A stretch of DNA of 22,172 nucleotides from an uncultured Bacilli bacterium (GCA_934090735.1 CAKOJR010000009.1:1-22172), one strand, 5' to 3'. Positions 14,308 through 21,969 are shown, counted from the stretch's first letter. The notes: generated by a model not told the origin, from the sequence alone. Translations and numbers: made by a program.

Positions 14308-14383
14308 GTTTACCACCTTTATATGGTTATGTTAAGAATAGAAAGATGCATATTGATATGCTGAATAAAGAGGAGGAATGTTT

Positions 14384-14785
14384 ATGGATATGTTATTTGA
14401 AAGTGAGAAACAGAAAGAGGCTACGGAGAGATTACTTGCTAGTGTTAGGGTAAGGACTATTAATAGTGAGATTGATGCTTATCTTAATGAAATGCTTGGG
14501 TATGCTAAAGATATCGATGCTATTTTAGAGAAGAATAATTTAGGTGCTAGATATTTAGATAGAGTAAGCATGATTGATAAGGTTGATAGTGTTTATCTTG
14601 ATGAAGATTTAGCTGGTATTGATTTTAGAATTAAGGAAGAAATTGAGGATTTACTTAAGAGAATTAATACAAGAATCAGTTTAGTAAAGTCTAATGATAC
14701 TTTGGTTAAAGAGATTGAAGATAGTTATGACGTTTCTGGTTCAGATTTAGATAATGATTTAGCTGAAGCAAATTTGAATATTTAA
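14384..14785 (+). CDS. Hypothetical helical protein (133 aa)
   Basis: The start is the ATG at 14384, because AGGAGG at 14371-14376 is seven bases before it; the ATG at 14378 is too close. The product has no signal or membrane segment. It is predicted largely helical, with heptad-like stretches (EKQKEATERLLASVRVRT, AGIDFRIKEEIEDLLKRINT) and an acidic end. I do not recognise a family. It follows the second surface gene by 76 bp, and a promoter separates it from the next gene. A cytoplasmic adaptor role is possible but unsupported. Confidence 0.75.
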   Translation: MDMLFESEKQKEATERLLASVRVRTINSEIDAYLNEMLGYAKDIDAILEKNNLGARYLDRVSMIDKVDSVYLDEDLAGIDFRIKEEIEDLLKRINTRISLVKSNDTLVKEIEDSYDVSGSDLDNDLAEANLNI

Positions 14786-14814
14786 TTGTTTTTAGTTATT
14801 TTATATGTTAAAAT
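14786..14814 (+). promoter_or_regulatory. Promoter of 632-aa protein gene
   Basis: TTGTTT (14786-14791), 17-bp spacer, extended -10 TGT-TAAAAT (14809-14814), then GAGGAGAG before the ATG at 14836. Confidence 0.65.
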
Positions 14815-14835
14815 TATAGTGAGGAGAGAATTGTT

Positions 14836-16734
14836 ATGGATACAAATAGAATTAATGAAATAAATGCTAGTGTTCATCAAAGTTCAGATTTAGATGGTGC
14901 TTTAAGTGTTTATAATCTATTAAAGAGTAATGGATATGATATTAAATCTAATATGGGTACTTTAATGGATTATTGTAAAACAAGAGGTCTTGATAGAGTT
15001 AAAAGTAATGTTGAATTATTAGTTAAGTATGATGAAGAGTTAGCAAAAAAAGAAAGTGTTATGAAGTCTTTTTATGCTTCAATTTATAGTAGTAATAAGA
15101 GTGGTATTTTAGATAGAATTGAAACTCTTGTTAATGCTGATACTAAATATAATATTGAAACTGATGCAAGATATCATGATAGTAGTAAACCTGATAATGG
15201 TAAAAGTATTTTTACTGTGAGAATGGAAGAGTTAAAGGCTAAAATGGGTGGAGATAATATATCAGTCAAGCTTGAACATGCAAGAAAGAGTTTAGAAGAT
15301 AATTATACCGCTTTTAGAAATTTAACTGCTGAAGATTTAAAAAGTACTAAAGCAATGAAATTAAGAGAAGCTATTGATCAAAATAGATATTATATTAATC
15401 AATTAGAGGGTATGAGTTCTAAAAATAGTTATTCTATAGATAATATGGAAAATATTAATGCTTTTAGTGCTGATGTTAAGGAATTATATAATTTTATTAA
15501 TAGTTTAAAATTAAATGATGAAACAAGAAAAGCTTTAATTGATGAGTTTGCTAATTTAAGAACTAAAATTAATGATTATCGTAATTATATTATTAATTTA
15601 CAAAGTGCCGGTAAGAAATATGATGCACTTATGAGTGAAATGAATGTTGTAAAAACAGGAAAGACTGCTAAAAAAGCTGAGGTTAAACCTGCACCTGAAG
15701 TTCCTAAAACTAAGCCAGAAACAGACGAAAATAAAATTGATTTAAGTGCTGCATTATCACCCGGTGATTATGTAACTTTTAATGGAAAAAAGCCAGCAAT
15801 TGCTGATGTTGGTGCTCCTATTGGTCTTGTTGTCGGACAAGAATATAAAGTAGAAAAAATTGTGATTTTTAGAGGTTTAACTTATGCTAAATTGGAGGGT
15901 ATTGATAATCTTGTTGATACTGTTTGTTTAGATAAAGTAATGAAGAAAGATAAGACTGAACCAGAAAAGGCTAATGAACCTAAACCAGCAACTCCTACTT
16001 CCGGAGAAGAAAAAGATGAAAAATCTAAAGGTGATACTCCTTCCGGAAAGAAGCCAGAATCTGAAGAAAAATCTAAACCAGCTTCTGATGGTGATGAAAA
16101 AGATGATACAAAGGGACATGATTATAAAGTTAAGAAAATAAGAGAGATTGTTGGTAATCTATTACCATTATCTTGCTGGACTGCTGCTATAATTGGTATT
16201 GCACTTTCATCTTCATTAGCTACTTCTGCTGTATTATTATCTGGTGCACTTGCTTCAATGGCTATTGGTTATTGTATTAGTCATAATATTAAATTGCCTA
16301 AATTTAAAAAATTAAAAGAAAAATTTAGTAAGAAGTTAGATTTAGATCTTGAAAATGAGAATGAAAATGAACCATTGGATCCTGAAAAAGAAAATGCTAC
16401 AAAAGAATCTGAAAAAGCTAGTTCTTCTGCAGAACCACAAAAAGAAAATGCTACAAAAAAAACTATGACTGAAGAAGAATCTCGTGATGCTAAGGTAATA
16501 GTGAGTGAAATTGAAAATGCTGAAAAAGATATGTTAATAGATAATTTGAAATCTGACAGAATGACGGATGAGGAATTAAGAGAAGAGGCTAAAAAATACG
16601 TTGAGGCTGGAAAATTAAAACCAGAAATTCTTCAAGCTGACAGAAAAACTATAAATGATGCACTTGTTGATTTAATAATTGCTGAATTTAAGGCGCCAGA
16701 ACAAGCTAAAGAAAATACACATGCTATGAAATAA
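14836..16734 (+). CDS. Hypothetical coiled-coil membrane protein (632 aa)
   Basis: Not recognised. Residues 1-270 are predicted helical and charged, coiled-coil-like. A linker rich in Lys, Pro and Glu leads to a small beta domain at about 307-370 (PGDYVTFNGKKPAIAD, GQEYKVEKIVIFRGLTYAKL), which looks SH3-like. A low-complexity acidic linker follows (about 375-430), then a membrane hairpin at about 445-485 (LSCWTAAIIGIALSSSLA, LLSGALASMAIGYCI). The C-terminal 145 residues are charged and contain a duplicated KENATK at 16387 and 16440. No signal peptide. It is probably anchored in the membrane by the hairpin with both large parts in the cytoplasm. It lies between two other unrecognised genes. 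Confidence 0.8.
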   Translation: MDTNRINEINASVHQSSDLDGALSVYNLLKSNGYDIKSNMGTLMDYCKTRGLDRVKSNVELLVKYDEELAKKESVMKSFYASIYSSNKSGILDRIETLVNADTKYNIETDARYHDSSKPDNGKSIFTVRMEELKAKMGGDNISVKLEHARKSLEDNYTAFRNLTAEDLKSTKAMKLREAIDQNRYYINQLEGMSSKNSYSIDNMENINAFSADVKELYNFINSLKLNDETRKALIDEFANLRTKINDYRNYIINLQSAGKKYDALMSEMNVVKTGKTAKKAEVKPAPEVPKTKPETDENKIDLSAALSPGDYVTFNGKKPAIADVGAPIGLVVGQEYKVEKIVIFRGLTYAKLEGIDNLVDTVCLDKVMKKDKTEPEKANEPKPATPTSGEEKDEKSKGDTPSGKKPESEEKSKPASDGDEKDDTKGHDYKVKKIREIVGNLLPLSCWTAAIIGIALSSSLATSAVLLSGALASMAIGYCISHNIKLPKFKKLKEKFSKKLDLDLENENENEPLDPEKENATKESEKASSSAEPQKENATKKTMTEEESRDAKVIVSEIENAEKDMLIDNLKSDRMTDEELREEAKKYVEAGKLKPEILQADRKTINDALVDLIIAEFKAPEQAKENTHAMK

Positions 16735-16751
16735 TAAAAAGGGAGAAATTT

Positions 16752-17015
16752 ATGAGAGTAAATACTATTGTTGAAATGTATAATGGTGAAAACTTTTATA
16801 TTGCTGATGAAACTTTACAAAATGGAGTTAAATATTATTTAGCAAACAAAGTTGATGAAAATGATGAACCTACAGAAGAAAGTAAAATTTTTAAAGAAAC
16901 TTTAGATGGTAATGATATTTATTTAGATGTTGTTAAGGATGAAAATGAACTTAATTATATAACTGCTATATTCTTAGCAAACTTCAGTAATAAATTGGAT
17001 GAAGAAGGAGCTTAG
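16752..17015 (+). CDS. Hypothetical acidic protein, DUF1292-like (87 aa)
   Basis: An 87-residue acidic protein 17 bases after the 632-aa gene, with an AAAGGGAGA ribosome site, so probably cotranscribed. The pattern GVKYYLANKVDENDEPTEES, then KIFKETLDGNDIYLDVVKDE recalls DUF1292 proteins (YYLA/YLVL strand, acidic loop, ExEE end), but the likeness is weak. A terminator overlaps the stop codon. Function unknown. Confidence 0.75.
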   Translation: MRVNTIVEMYNGENFYIADETLQNGVKYYLANKVDENDEPTEESKIFKETLDGNDIYLDVVKDENELNYITAIFLANFSNKLDEEGA

Positions 17016-17027
17016 GCTTCTTTTTTT
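17003..17027 (+). terminator. Terminator of the unknown-gene operon
   Basis: AGAAG (17003-17007) pairs with CTTCT, with a GC pair inside after a two-base bulge, followed by a T7 run. It includes the stop codon of the 87-aa gene. Confidence 0.75.
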
Positions 17028-17149
17028 GTGTTTTTAAATAAATAAAAAAGGAAATTATAGTTATTCTTACAATAATAAATAATAGAGGGTATGACATGAT
17101 TAGACAATTTATTAGTTAGAATTATATTAAAATTATTTTGGTGATGCTG

Positions 17150-17590
17150 ATGAAGAAATTAATACCTTATGTTATATCTCTTGTTTTAGGGACGGTTTTT
17201 GGTTATTTGGTGTTTGAAAATACAGATTTTAATATAAAGGAGGTTTTTGGAGATTATGAGGAGGTAACTGGGTTTCAGCTTGGCGTATTTAATGATTTAA
17301 AAGTTGCTCGTGAATTTAAAGATAAATATATGCCTTCGGTAATTATTCAAGATGATGATGTTTACCGGGTATATTACAGTATTTTAAAGGATGATGATGC
17401 AATAATTAAGATGGAAGATTACTTGTCTAATAAAGAAATTTCTTTTTATAAAAAAAGAATAACGATACATGATACTGATTTAATTAATGCGATTCATACA
17501 TATGAAAGTGGTATACCAAAGGGAAATGAAAAAGTAATTGAAAATATTAATAATTTAATTATGGCTAGTTGTAAGGAGGGTTTGTTATGA
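17150..17590 (+). CDS. SPOR-domain-like membrane protein (SpoIIB position)
   Basis: From the ATG at 17150, with GGTGAT five bases upstream, the product is 146 residues: one N-terminal membrane segment (KLIPYVISLVLGTVFGYLVF) and an outside domain with QLGVFNDLKVAREFKDKY, then DDVYRVYYSIL. That fits the SPOR fold (Q-x-G-x-F, then Y-R-V). SPOR domains bind denuded septal peptidoglycan. In B. subtilis the SPOR protein SpoIIB is encoded just upstream of maf and radC, so position supports a SpoIIB-like role in septal engulfment. This version is much shorter than B. subtilis SpoIIB. The stop overlaps the radC start. Assignment is by position and weak motif. Confidence 0.65.
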   Translation: MKKLIPYVISLVLGTVFGYLVFENTDFNIKEVFGDYEEVTGFQLGVFNDLKVAREFKDKYMPSVIIQDDDVYRVYYSILKDDDAIIKMEDYLSNKEISFYKKRITIHDTDLINAIHTYESGIPKGNEKVIENINNLIMASCKEGLL

Positions 17591-18264
17591 AGATGAAAGA
17601 TTTACCGGAATTAGAAAAGCCTAGAGAGAGATTAGTTAAGTATGGAGCTAGGTATTTAAGTAATGAAGAATTGATTGCAATATTGCTTAGAACCGGTACT
17701 AAAACAGAAAATGTAAAAGAATTAAGTGGTAATGTTCTTGCTAAGTTAAAGTCTGTTCAGGGTATGGATGAGATGACTATAAATGAATTATCTAGTGTTA
17801 AAGGAATTGGTAAGGTGAAAGCTGTAACTCTTTTAGCAGCTATTGAACTTGGAAAAAGAGTGATGACTAAAACATTTAATCAAAATGTAACTTTAAGTAA
17901 TGCAGCTTTAATAAATGAATATTTTGCTAATTATATAGTAGGAAACAAAGAGAAACTGCTAGTTATTTTATTAGATAATAAAAAGAGATTAATTAGCTAT
18001 AGAGTTATGTATGAAGGCACAAGTGATGAGGTTAGTGCTAGTCCTAAAGAGATATTTAATTATGCAATAAGAGAAGGAGCTAGTGCAATTGTTATTATGC
18101 ATAATCATCCTTCTGGAGTGTTAGTTCCATCTGAAGCTGATAGAAAGCTCACAAAATGTATAGCTGGCTCTGGACAAATGCTTGGAATAAACGTGTTAGA
18201 TCATATCATAACAAATGGAAGAAAGTTTTATAGTTTTTATGAGGCTGAGTTAAATGAAGCGTAA
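17587..18264 (+). CDS. radC: RadC-family JAB/MPN protein
   Basis: A 225-residue UPF0758/RadC protein. The N-terminal helix-hairpin-helix part reads KYGARYLSNEELIAILLRTG and ELSSVKGIGKVKAVTLLAAI. The C-terminal JAB/MPN metal site is MHNHPSG-x4-PSEAD (about residues 173-186), with two His and one Asp. The name comes from an old repair phenotype, now doubted, and its biochemical role is unsettled. Its GGAGGG ribosome site lies in the end of the preceding gene; its own 3' end overlaps mreC by 11 bases. Confidence 0.96.
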   Translation: MKMKDLPELEKPRERLVKYGARYLSNEELIAILLRTGTKTENVKELSGNVLAKLKSVQGMDEMTINELSSVKGIGKVKAVTLLAAIELGKRVMTKTFNQNVTLSNAALINEYFANYIVGNKEKLLVILLDNKKRLISYRVMYEGTSDEVSASPKEIFNYAIREGASAIVIMHNHPSGVLVPSEADRKLTKCIAGSGQMLGINVLDHIITNGRKFYSFYEAELNEA

Positions 18265-18868
18265 TTATTATATATTTTTTATTATTTTTTTAGTAGTTAT
18301 ATTTAGAACTAATATTTTAAGTTTATTTATAAATATAAAAAAGGTTTTTATTAATGAGGATTCTAATTTGGAAGTTGTTACTTTAAAAGAGGAAAATCAA
18401 AGGCTCAAGGATGAGTATACCTCTCTTTTAAATTTTAAAAATAGTATTAATATTGAAGAAGACTATAGTATTACGAATATTTATAAGAGTAATTATGGGT
18501 TTGAAAAAATTTTGTTAAATGGATCTTTTAAAGAGCAAAGTGAGATTGTTACTGATGAGGGACTAGTCGGTATTGTTACTTCTAATAATGGAGATTTATC
18601 TTATGGAGAGTATTTATTTAATACAAATATTTTGGTTAGGATAGGTGATATTGAAGGAAAAATATATGGTCTTGATGATGATGGTAATCTTTTGATAAAG
18701 GAAATAAGTAATTATAATAATATTAAGATTAATGATAGTGTGCAAAGCATGCATGGAGTATTTATTGGTAAAGTGATTAATATTATTTATGAGGATTTAG
18801 AAAATATAATTGTTGTTAGGATGGGAAATGTTCAAAATCTTAATTATGTTGGGGTAATTGAAAGATGA
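18254..18868 (+). CDS. mreC: Rod-shape protein MreC (short)
   Basis: A 204-residue protein with an N-terminal membrane segment (YYIFFIIFLVVIF), a coiled coil (EVVTLKEENQRLKDEYTSLL, about 38-57) and the MreC beta domain: VTDEGLVGIV, NTNILVRIGD, a HGVFIGKV strand and a final NLNYVGVIE. It is shorter than typical MreC (about 280). MreC is a periplasm-side scaffold linking the cytoskeleton and wall synthases. It overlaps radC and, by ATGA, the next gene. mreB, which normally precedes mreC, is absent here. Confidence 0.88.
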   Translation: MKRNYYIFFIIFLVVIFRTNILSLFINIKKVFINEDSNLEVVTLKEENQRLKDEYTSLLNFKNSINIEEDYSITNIYKSNYGFEKILLNGSFKEQSEIVTDEGLVGIVTSNNGDLSYGEYLFNTNILVRIGDIEGKIYGLDDDGNLLIKEISNYNNIKINDSVQSMHGVFIGKVINIIYEDLENIIVVRMGNVQNLNYVGVIER

Positions 18869-19245
18869 TAATACTTGATATATTAAGTTATAATTTAAGT
18901 AGTGTATTACTGTTTTCTGCTCCTTTAATGGTATTTGATTTAACTGATAGTAAGCTTTATTTTACACTTATAATGGATATTGTTTTTAATGGAATTCCTT
19001 TTTGTACAATTATATTAATATTGTTATATTTCTTAAATAACCAGATAATAAAGTATGTTACTGATGGTGTGTGGTATCGTTTTGTAGTAAGCATATTATA
19101 TTTAATGATATATGCAATTACTATTTTTAGTATATTTAATAAGTTTAGTTTTGCAATTGTTAAGTTAGTTTTTAATATGTTACCGGTTAATATTATTCTT
19201 AATGTAATAGTAATCTTTTTAAGAAGAGGACATACACTTAAGTAG
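18865..19245 (+). CDS. mreD: MreD-like membrane protein
   Basis: A 126-residue hydrophobic protein with about four membrane segments, overlapping mreC by four bases. Low complexity and short length (MreD is usually 160-170) make motif evidence thin. Position directly after mreC, and the topology, give the assignment; the final NIILNVIVIFLRRG is compatible with MreD ends. Confidence 0.65.
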   Translation: MIILDILSYNLSSVLLFSAPLMVFDLTDSKLYFTLIMDIVFNGIPFCTIILILLYFLNNQIIKYVTDGVWYRFVVSILYLMIYAITIFSIFNKFSFAIVKLVFNMLPVNIILNVIVIFLRRGHTLK

Positions 19246-19253
19246 GTGATAAC

Positions 19254-19781
19254 TTGAAAAATAAAAAGTATGTGAAAGCTTTAGCAGTAAGGTGTTTATG
19301 TAGTATTATTTTGTTTTTACTTATTTCGGTTTTTGTGAATTATAGTAATAAAAATTTACTTGTGTTTAAGAAGTATGCTTATGATCAAAATCTAAAATTC
19401 ACGAAGATTACTAAGCTTTATAATAAATATTTTGGAAATGTTCTTAAGGAGGTTAAAGAAACACCTGTTAGTGATACTAAAATAACTTATAGTGAAGCAT
19501 CTTCTTATAAAGATGGAGCTAAACTTAGTGAGGTAGGTGCAGTGTATCCTTATAAAAGTGGTATAGTTGTTTTTGTTGGAGATAAGGATGAGTATGGAAG
19601 TACTATTATTATTCAGGGGATGGATGGAGTAGATTATTGGTATTCTAATGTGAGTGAAGTAAATGTTAAGTTATATGATTATGTTTCATCAAGTACAATT
19701 ATTGCGAATGCTAAAGATAGTATTTTGTATGTGGTTTTTATGCGTGATGGTAAATCTTTAGATTATGAAGAGTATATTTAA
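19254..19781 (+). CDS. SpoIVFA-like M23-fold protein
   Basis: A 175-residue protein starting at TTG after AGGTGAT. It has one membrane segment (CLCSIILFLLISVFVNY, about 14-30) and a C-terminal LytM/M23-like beta domain (VYPYKSGIVVFVGDKDEYGS, TIIIQGMDGVDYWYSNV). The metal-binding His residues of active M23 peptidases are not present, so it should be inactive, as SpoIVFA is. SpoIVFA tethers and inhibits the SpoIVFB protease until the forespore signals. The next gene is a SpoIVFB-like protease overlapping by 17 bases, which supports the call. Confidence 0.75.
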   Translation: MKNKKYVKALAVRCLCSIILFLLISVFVNYSNKNLLVFKKYAYDQNLKFTKITKLYNKYFGNVLKEVKETPVSDTKITYSEASSYKDGAKLSEVGAVYPYKSGIVVFVGDKDEYGSTIIIQGMDGVDYWYSNVSEVNVKLYDYVSSSTIIANAKDSILYVVFMRDGKSLDYEEYI

Positions 19782-20508
19782 GATAAATCCGGTTACTTAT
19801 TTTTTAGTATTAAGTGTTTTATTATGTGGTTATTTTAATTATTTTTTAGTTATTTTTATAATTCTTTTTTTTCATGAGTGTGGTCACTTATTAATTATTA
19901 AGTTATTTAAACTGGAACTTGCGAAAATAGAGATTTTACCATTTGGAGCTATTATTAAGTTAGATTTGCAGTCTAATATATCTAGTGTAAAGCTTTTATT
20001 AATTTCTTCTTTTGGAGTGGTAATGCAGATGTTTTTATATGTACCTTTCTTATTTTTTTATAATAATGGTTTTATAACTGAATTAACCTATAATATATTT
20101 TTAACTTATAATAAGTTTATTATTTTATTTAATATTATGCCTATAGTTCCACTGGATGGTTCTAAGATACTTGGAAGTGTTTTAGAGATGATAATGCCAT
20201 ATAAATTAAATTTAAAGTTAATTAATTTGCTAAGTATTATTGCTATTTTGGGTTTTGCAAAAGTAAGCGAGTTTAATTTATCACTTATTATAATTATTTG
20301 TTTTTTGGTTGTGGAAACATTTAAACTTGTTAGAAACCATAATTATATATTTAATAGTTTTTTGCTTGAGAGATATTTATATGATATTAAGCATAGGAGA
20401 GTTAAAAATGTAAAAAGTATTAATCAAATATATAAAAATTATTATAATTTTATAAATAATGTTAAGGAAAGAGATGTTTTATATAGTAAATTTAAGCCTT
20501 TTAATTGA
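19765..20508 (+). CDS. SpoIVFB-like M50 intramembrane metalloprotease
   Basis: A 247-residue polytopic protein with the M50 zinc motif HECGH at residues 37-41 (FFHECGHLLIIKLFKLELAK) and the second ligand motif NIMPIVPLDGSKI (about 124-136). These are the two signatures of site-2-type proteases. In sporulation SpoIVFB cleaves pro-sigma-K in the mother cell. The paired SpoIVFA-like gene just upstream and rplU just downstream match the B. subtilis order. The stop overlaps the -35 box of the rplU promoter. Identity as the functional SpoIVFB is by motif and position. Confidence 0.88.
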   Translation: MKSIFKINPVTYFLVLSVLLCGYFNYFLVIFIILFFHECGHLLIIKLFKLELAKIEILPFGAIIKLDLQSNISSVKLLLISSFGVVMQMFLYVPFLFFYNNGFITELTYNIFLTYNKFIILFNIMPIVPLDGSKILGSVLEMIMPYKLNLKLINLLSIIAILGFAKVSEFNLSLIIIICFLVVETFKLVRNHNYIFNSFLLERYLYDIKHRRVKNVKSINQIYKNYYNFINNVKERDVLYSKFKPFN

Positions 20509-20524
20509 CATTGGGCTTATTTTT
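20492..20524 (+). terminator. Possible weak terminator after the SpoIVFB-like gene
   Basis: TAAGCC pairs with GGCTTA around a loop of about 15 bases that contains the stop codon, followed by a T-run. It overlaps the rplU promoter. Confidence 0.4.
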
Positions 20525-20533
20525 TGGTATTAT
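20505..20533 (+). promoter_or_regulatory. Strong promoter for rplU-prp-rpmA
   Basis: A perfect TTGACA (20505-20510), 17-bp spacer, and TATTAT (20528-20533) with an extended TGG. The -35 contains the stop codon of the upstream gene. Confidence 0.85.
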
Positions 20534-20554
20534 CTATTTGTTTGTAAATTAGTT

Positions 20555-20630
20555 TTATAAACCGCTCTAAAAAGGTAAAAAGTTGCTGATGCACACCTTC
20601 AAGGCGTGTCCTAAAAAGATGGGAGGAAAG
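20555..20630 (+). ncRNA. Probable L21 leader (ribosomal protein autoregulatory RNA)
   Basis: The 5' untranslated region of rplU is about 95 bases long and more GC-rich than its flanks. It has a hairpin ACACCTT-CA-AGGCGTGT (one bulge) ahead of the GGGAGGA ribosome site, and an AACCGCTCT segment upstream. Position and general form fit the L21 leader family of Bacillota, in which L21 is thought to bind its own mRNA. A covariance search would be needed to confirm. Confidence 0.5.
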
Positions 20631-20635
20631 AACTT

Positions 20636-20935
20636 ATGAAAGCTATATTTGTAACTGGTGGAAAACAATACTATGTTGCTGAAGGCGATGAAATCTTTGT
20701 AGAAAAGATTGATGCTGAAGTAGGTAAAGAAGTAGAATTTGACGAAGTATTAGCTCTTGGAGAAAAGACTGGTACACCAACTGTTAAAGGTGCTAAAGTT
20801 GTTTGTGAAGTAGCAAAACAAGGACGTCAAAAGAAGATTGTTGTTTTCAAATACAGACCTAAAAAGAAATATCGTCTTAAAAAGGGTCATAGACAACCTT
20901 ACACTAAACTAATCGTTAAGAAAATAGTTGGTTAA
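20636..20935 (+). CDS. rplU: 50S ribosomal protein L21
   Basis: A 99-residue protein with the L21 pattern: MKAIFVTGGKQYYVAEGDEI, VDF-like EVEFDEVLAL, GTPTVKGAKVVCEV, then KIVVFKYRPKKKYRLKKGHR with QPYTKLIV. It binds 23S rRNA together with L20. It is first in a three-gene operon with prp and rpmA. Confidence 0.98.
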   Translation: MKAIFVTGGKQYYVAEGDEIFVEKIDAEVGKEVEFDEVLALGEKTGTPTVKGAKVVCEVAKQGRQKKIVVFKYRPKKKYRLKKGHRQPYTKLIVKKIVG

Positions 20936-20936
20936 G

Positions 20937-21233
20937 ATGATAAAAGTATTTATTAAAAATAATTCCATTACTTTAAAGGGACATGCAAATTTTGCTGATT
21001 ATGGCAGAGATATTGTATGTGCTAGTGTATCATCTATAGTTATTACTAGTGTTAATAATATGATGAGCATTGATAAAGATGCTGTTAAGTACAGTGACGA
21101 TGGAAATACTTTGATAGTTGAAATTGTAAAAGAAGATAAGTTGGTATATAGGTTATTTGATAATCTTAAAGAGTTACTTGCTGATTTATCTAAAGACTAT
21201 CCTAAAAATATTAGAATTGAGAGTGAGGAATAA
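20937..21233 (+). CDS. prp: Ribosomal-processing cysteine protease Prp
   Basis: The ATG at 20937 lies one base after the rplU stop, giving 98 residues; an in-frame TTG at 20928 is less likely. The catalytic His is in LKGHANFADYG and the Cys in RDIVCASVSS, matching the GHA...DivCAavS pattern of Prp (YsxB). Prp removes the N-terminal extension of L27, encoded next, before ribosome assembly. No clear ribosome site precedes it, so translation probably depends on coupling to rplU. Confidence 0.93.
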   Translation: MIKVFIKNNSITLKGHANFADYGRDIVCASVSSIVITSVNNMMSIDKDAVKYSDDGNTLIVEIVKEDKLVYRLFDNLKELLADLSKDYPKNIRIESEE

Positions 21234-21235
21234 TT

Positions 21236-21520
21236 ATGTTATTTATAAGACTTAATATTCAACGTTTTGCTCACGTTAAGGCTCAAGGTTCTACTCAAAA
21301 CGGTAGAGATTCAGTAGGTCGTAGATTAGGTGCTAAACTTGCTGATGGTCAAATGGCTAAGGCTGGAAATATTATTTATCGTCAAAGAGGAACTAAGATT
21401 TATCCAGGAACAAACGTTGGAATGGGAAAAGATCATACATTATTTGCTTTAATTGATGGCACAGTAAAGTATGAAAGATTAGGAAAAGATAAGAAAAAAG
21501 TTAGCGTATATGCTAAATAG
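21236..21520 (+). CDS. rpmA: 50S ribosomal protein L27 with Prp-cleaved extension
   Basis: A 94-residue L27: AQGSTQNGRDSVGRRLGAKL, IIYRQRGTKIYPGTNVGMGK and DHTLFALIDGTVKYER are diagnostic. In front of AHVKAQGST sits MLFIRLNIQRF, the Firmicutes-type extension that Prp cleaves. The usual LQFF-A site reads IQRF-A here, so one of the two conserved Phe is Arg. Mature L27 reaches the peptidyl-transferase centre with its N-terminus, so cleavage is required for function. Confidence 0.97.
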   Translation: MLFIRLNIQRFAHVKAQGSTQNGRDSVGRRLGAKLADGQMAKAGNIIYRQRGTKIYPGTNVGMGKDHTLFALIDGTVKYERLGKDKKKVSVYAK

Positions 21521-21522
21521 TG

Positions 21523-21546
21523 AAGCACAAATGAGTGCTTTTTTTC
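21523..21546 (+). terminator. Terminator of rplU-prp-rpmA
   Basis: AAGCAC (21523-21528), loop AAATGA, GTGCTT (21535-21540), then a T-run. Confidence 0.85.
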
Positions 21547-21561
21547 ATGCGATAAATTAAG

Positions 21562-21591
21562 GCAACAAAAAAACTCTCATAAGAGAGTTAC
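21562..21591 (-). terminator. Distal minus-strand terminator
   Basis: On the minus strand AACTCTC, loop TTAT, GAGAGTT, then T-run. It is a second, backup terminator about 100 bp beyond the one directly after the tRNA cluster, or ends a small unannotated transcript. Confidence 0.65.
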
Positions 21592-21646
21592 ATTTATCTA
21601 GATAACTTTTTATAATTACCATAAAATTACCATGGAATAGGTGGAG

Positions 21647-21671
21647 AACATGGAAAAATACCATGTTTTTT
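21647..21671 (+). terminator. Plus-strand hairpin with T-run
   Basis: AACATGG (21647-21653), loop AAAAATA, CCATGTT (21661-21667), then T-run. No plus-strand gene directly precedes it, so it may back up the rpmA terminator. Confidence 0.6.
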
Positions 21672-21683
21672 GAAATATAAATA

Positions 21684-21711
21684 ATAAAAAATCCCTTAAA
21701 ATAAGGGATTT
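21684..21711 (-). terminator. Terminator of the tRNA cluster
   Basis: On the minus strand AAATCCCTTA (21702-21711) pairs with TAAGGGATTT (21689-21698), then a T-rich tail, 13 bases after tRNA-Glu. Confidence 0.85.
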
Positions 21712-21723
21712 CGTATCAAAAAT

Positions 21724-21799
21724 TGGTGACCCGTACGGGGTTCGAACCCATAAATGCATGCGTGAAAGGCATGTGTGTTAACCATTTCACCAACGGGCC
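21724..21799 (-). tRNA. tRNA-Glu (anticodon TTC)
   Basis: Read on the minus strand it begins GGCCCGT and ends ACGGGTCACCA, forming the acceptor stem. The anticodon stem-loop CATGCCTTTCACGCATG centres on TTC, and the T-loop is GGTTCGAACC. The CCA end is encoded. Confidence 0.95.
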
Positions 21800-21807
21800 A
21801 ATATAAA

Positions 21808-21884
<77 letters not shown>

Positions 21885-21893
21885 ATTTATAAT

Positions 21894-21969
21894 TGGTGCC
21901 CAGTTAGAGATTCGAACTCTAGACCCACTGATTAAGAGTCAGTTGCTCTACCAACTGAGCTAACTGGGC
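21894..21969 (-). tRNA. tRNA-Lys (anticodon CTT)
   Basis: On the minus strand GCCCAGT pairs with ACTGGGC. The anticodon loop CTCTTAA carries CTT, which reads AAG, and the T-loop is GTTCGAATC. The CCA end is encoded. Confidence 0.94.

Noticed and set aside
14384..14785. Helical 133-aa protein as a DGR accessory (Avd)
   Set aside because: Size and helicity are similar, but the sequence lacks the basic character expected of Avd and no RT or template repeat is next to it.
15928..16119. Minus-strand Phe/Ser-rich ORF in the 632-aa gene
   Set aside because: It is the antisense of the Lys/Glu-rich linker; no ribosome site.
17085..17119. Short ORF (7 codons) with GAGGG before the SPOR gene
   Set aside because: Too short to support as a gene without conservation evidence; could be a leader peptide but nothing shows it.
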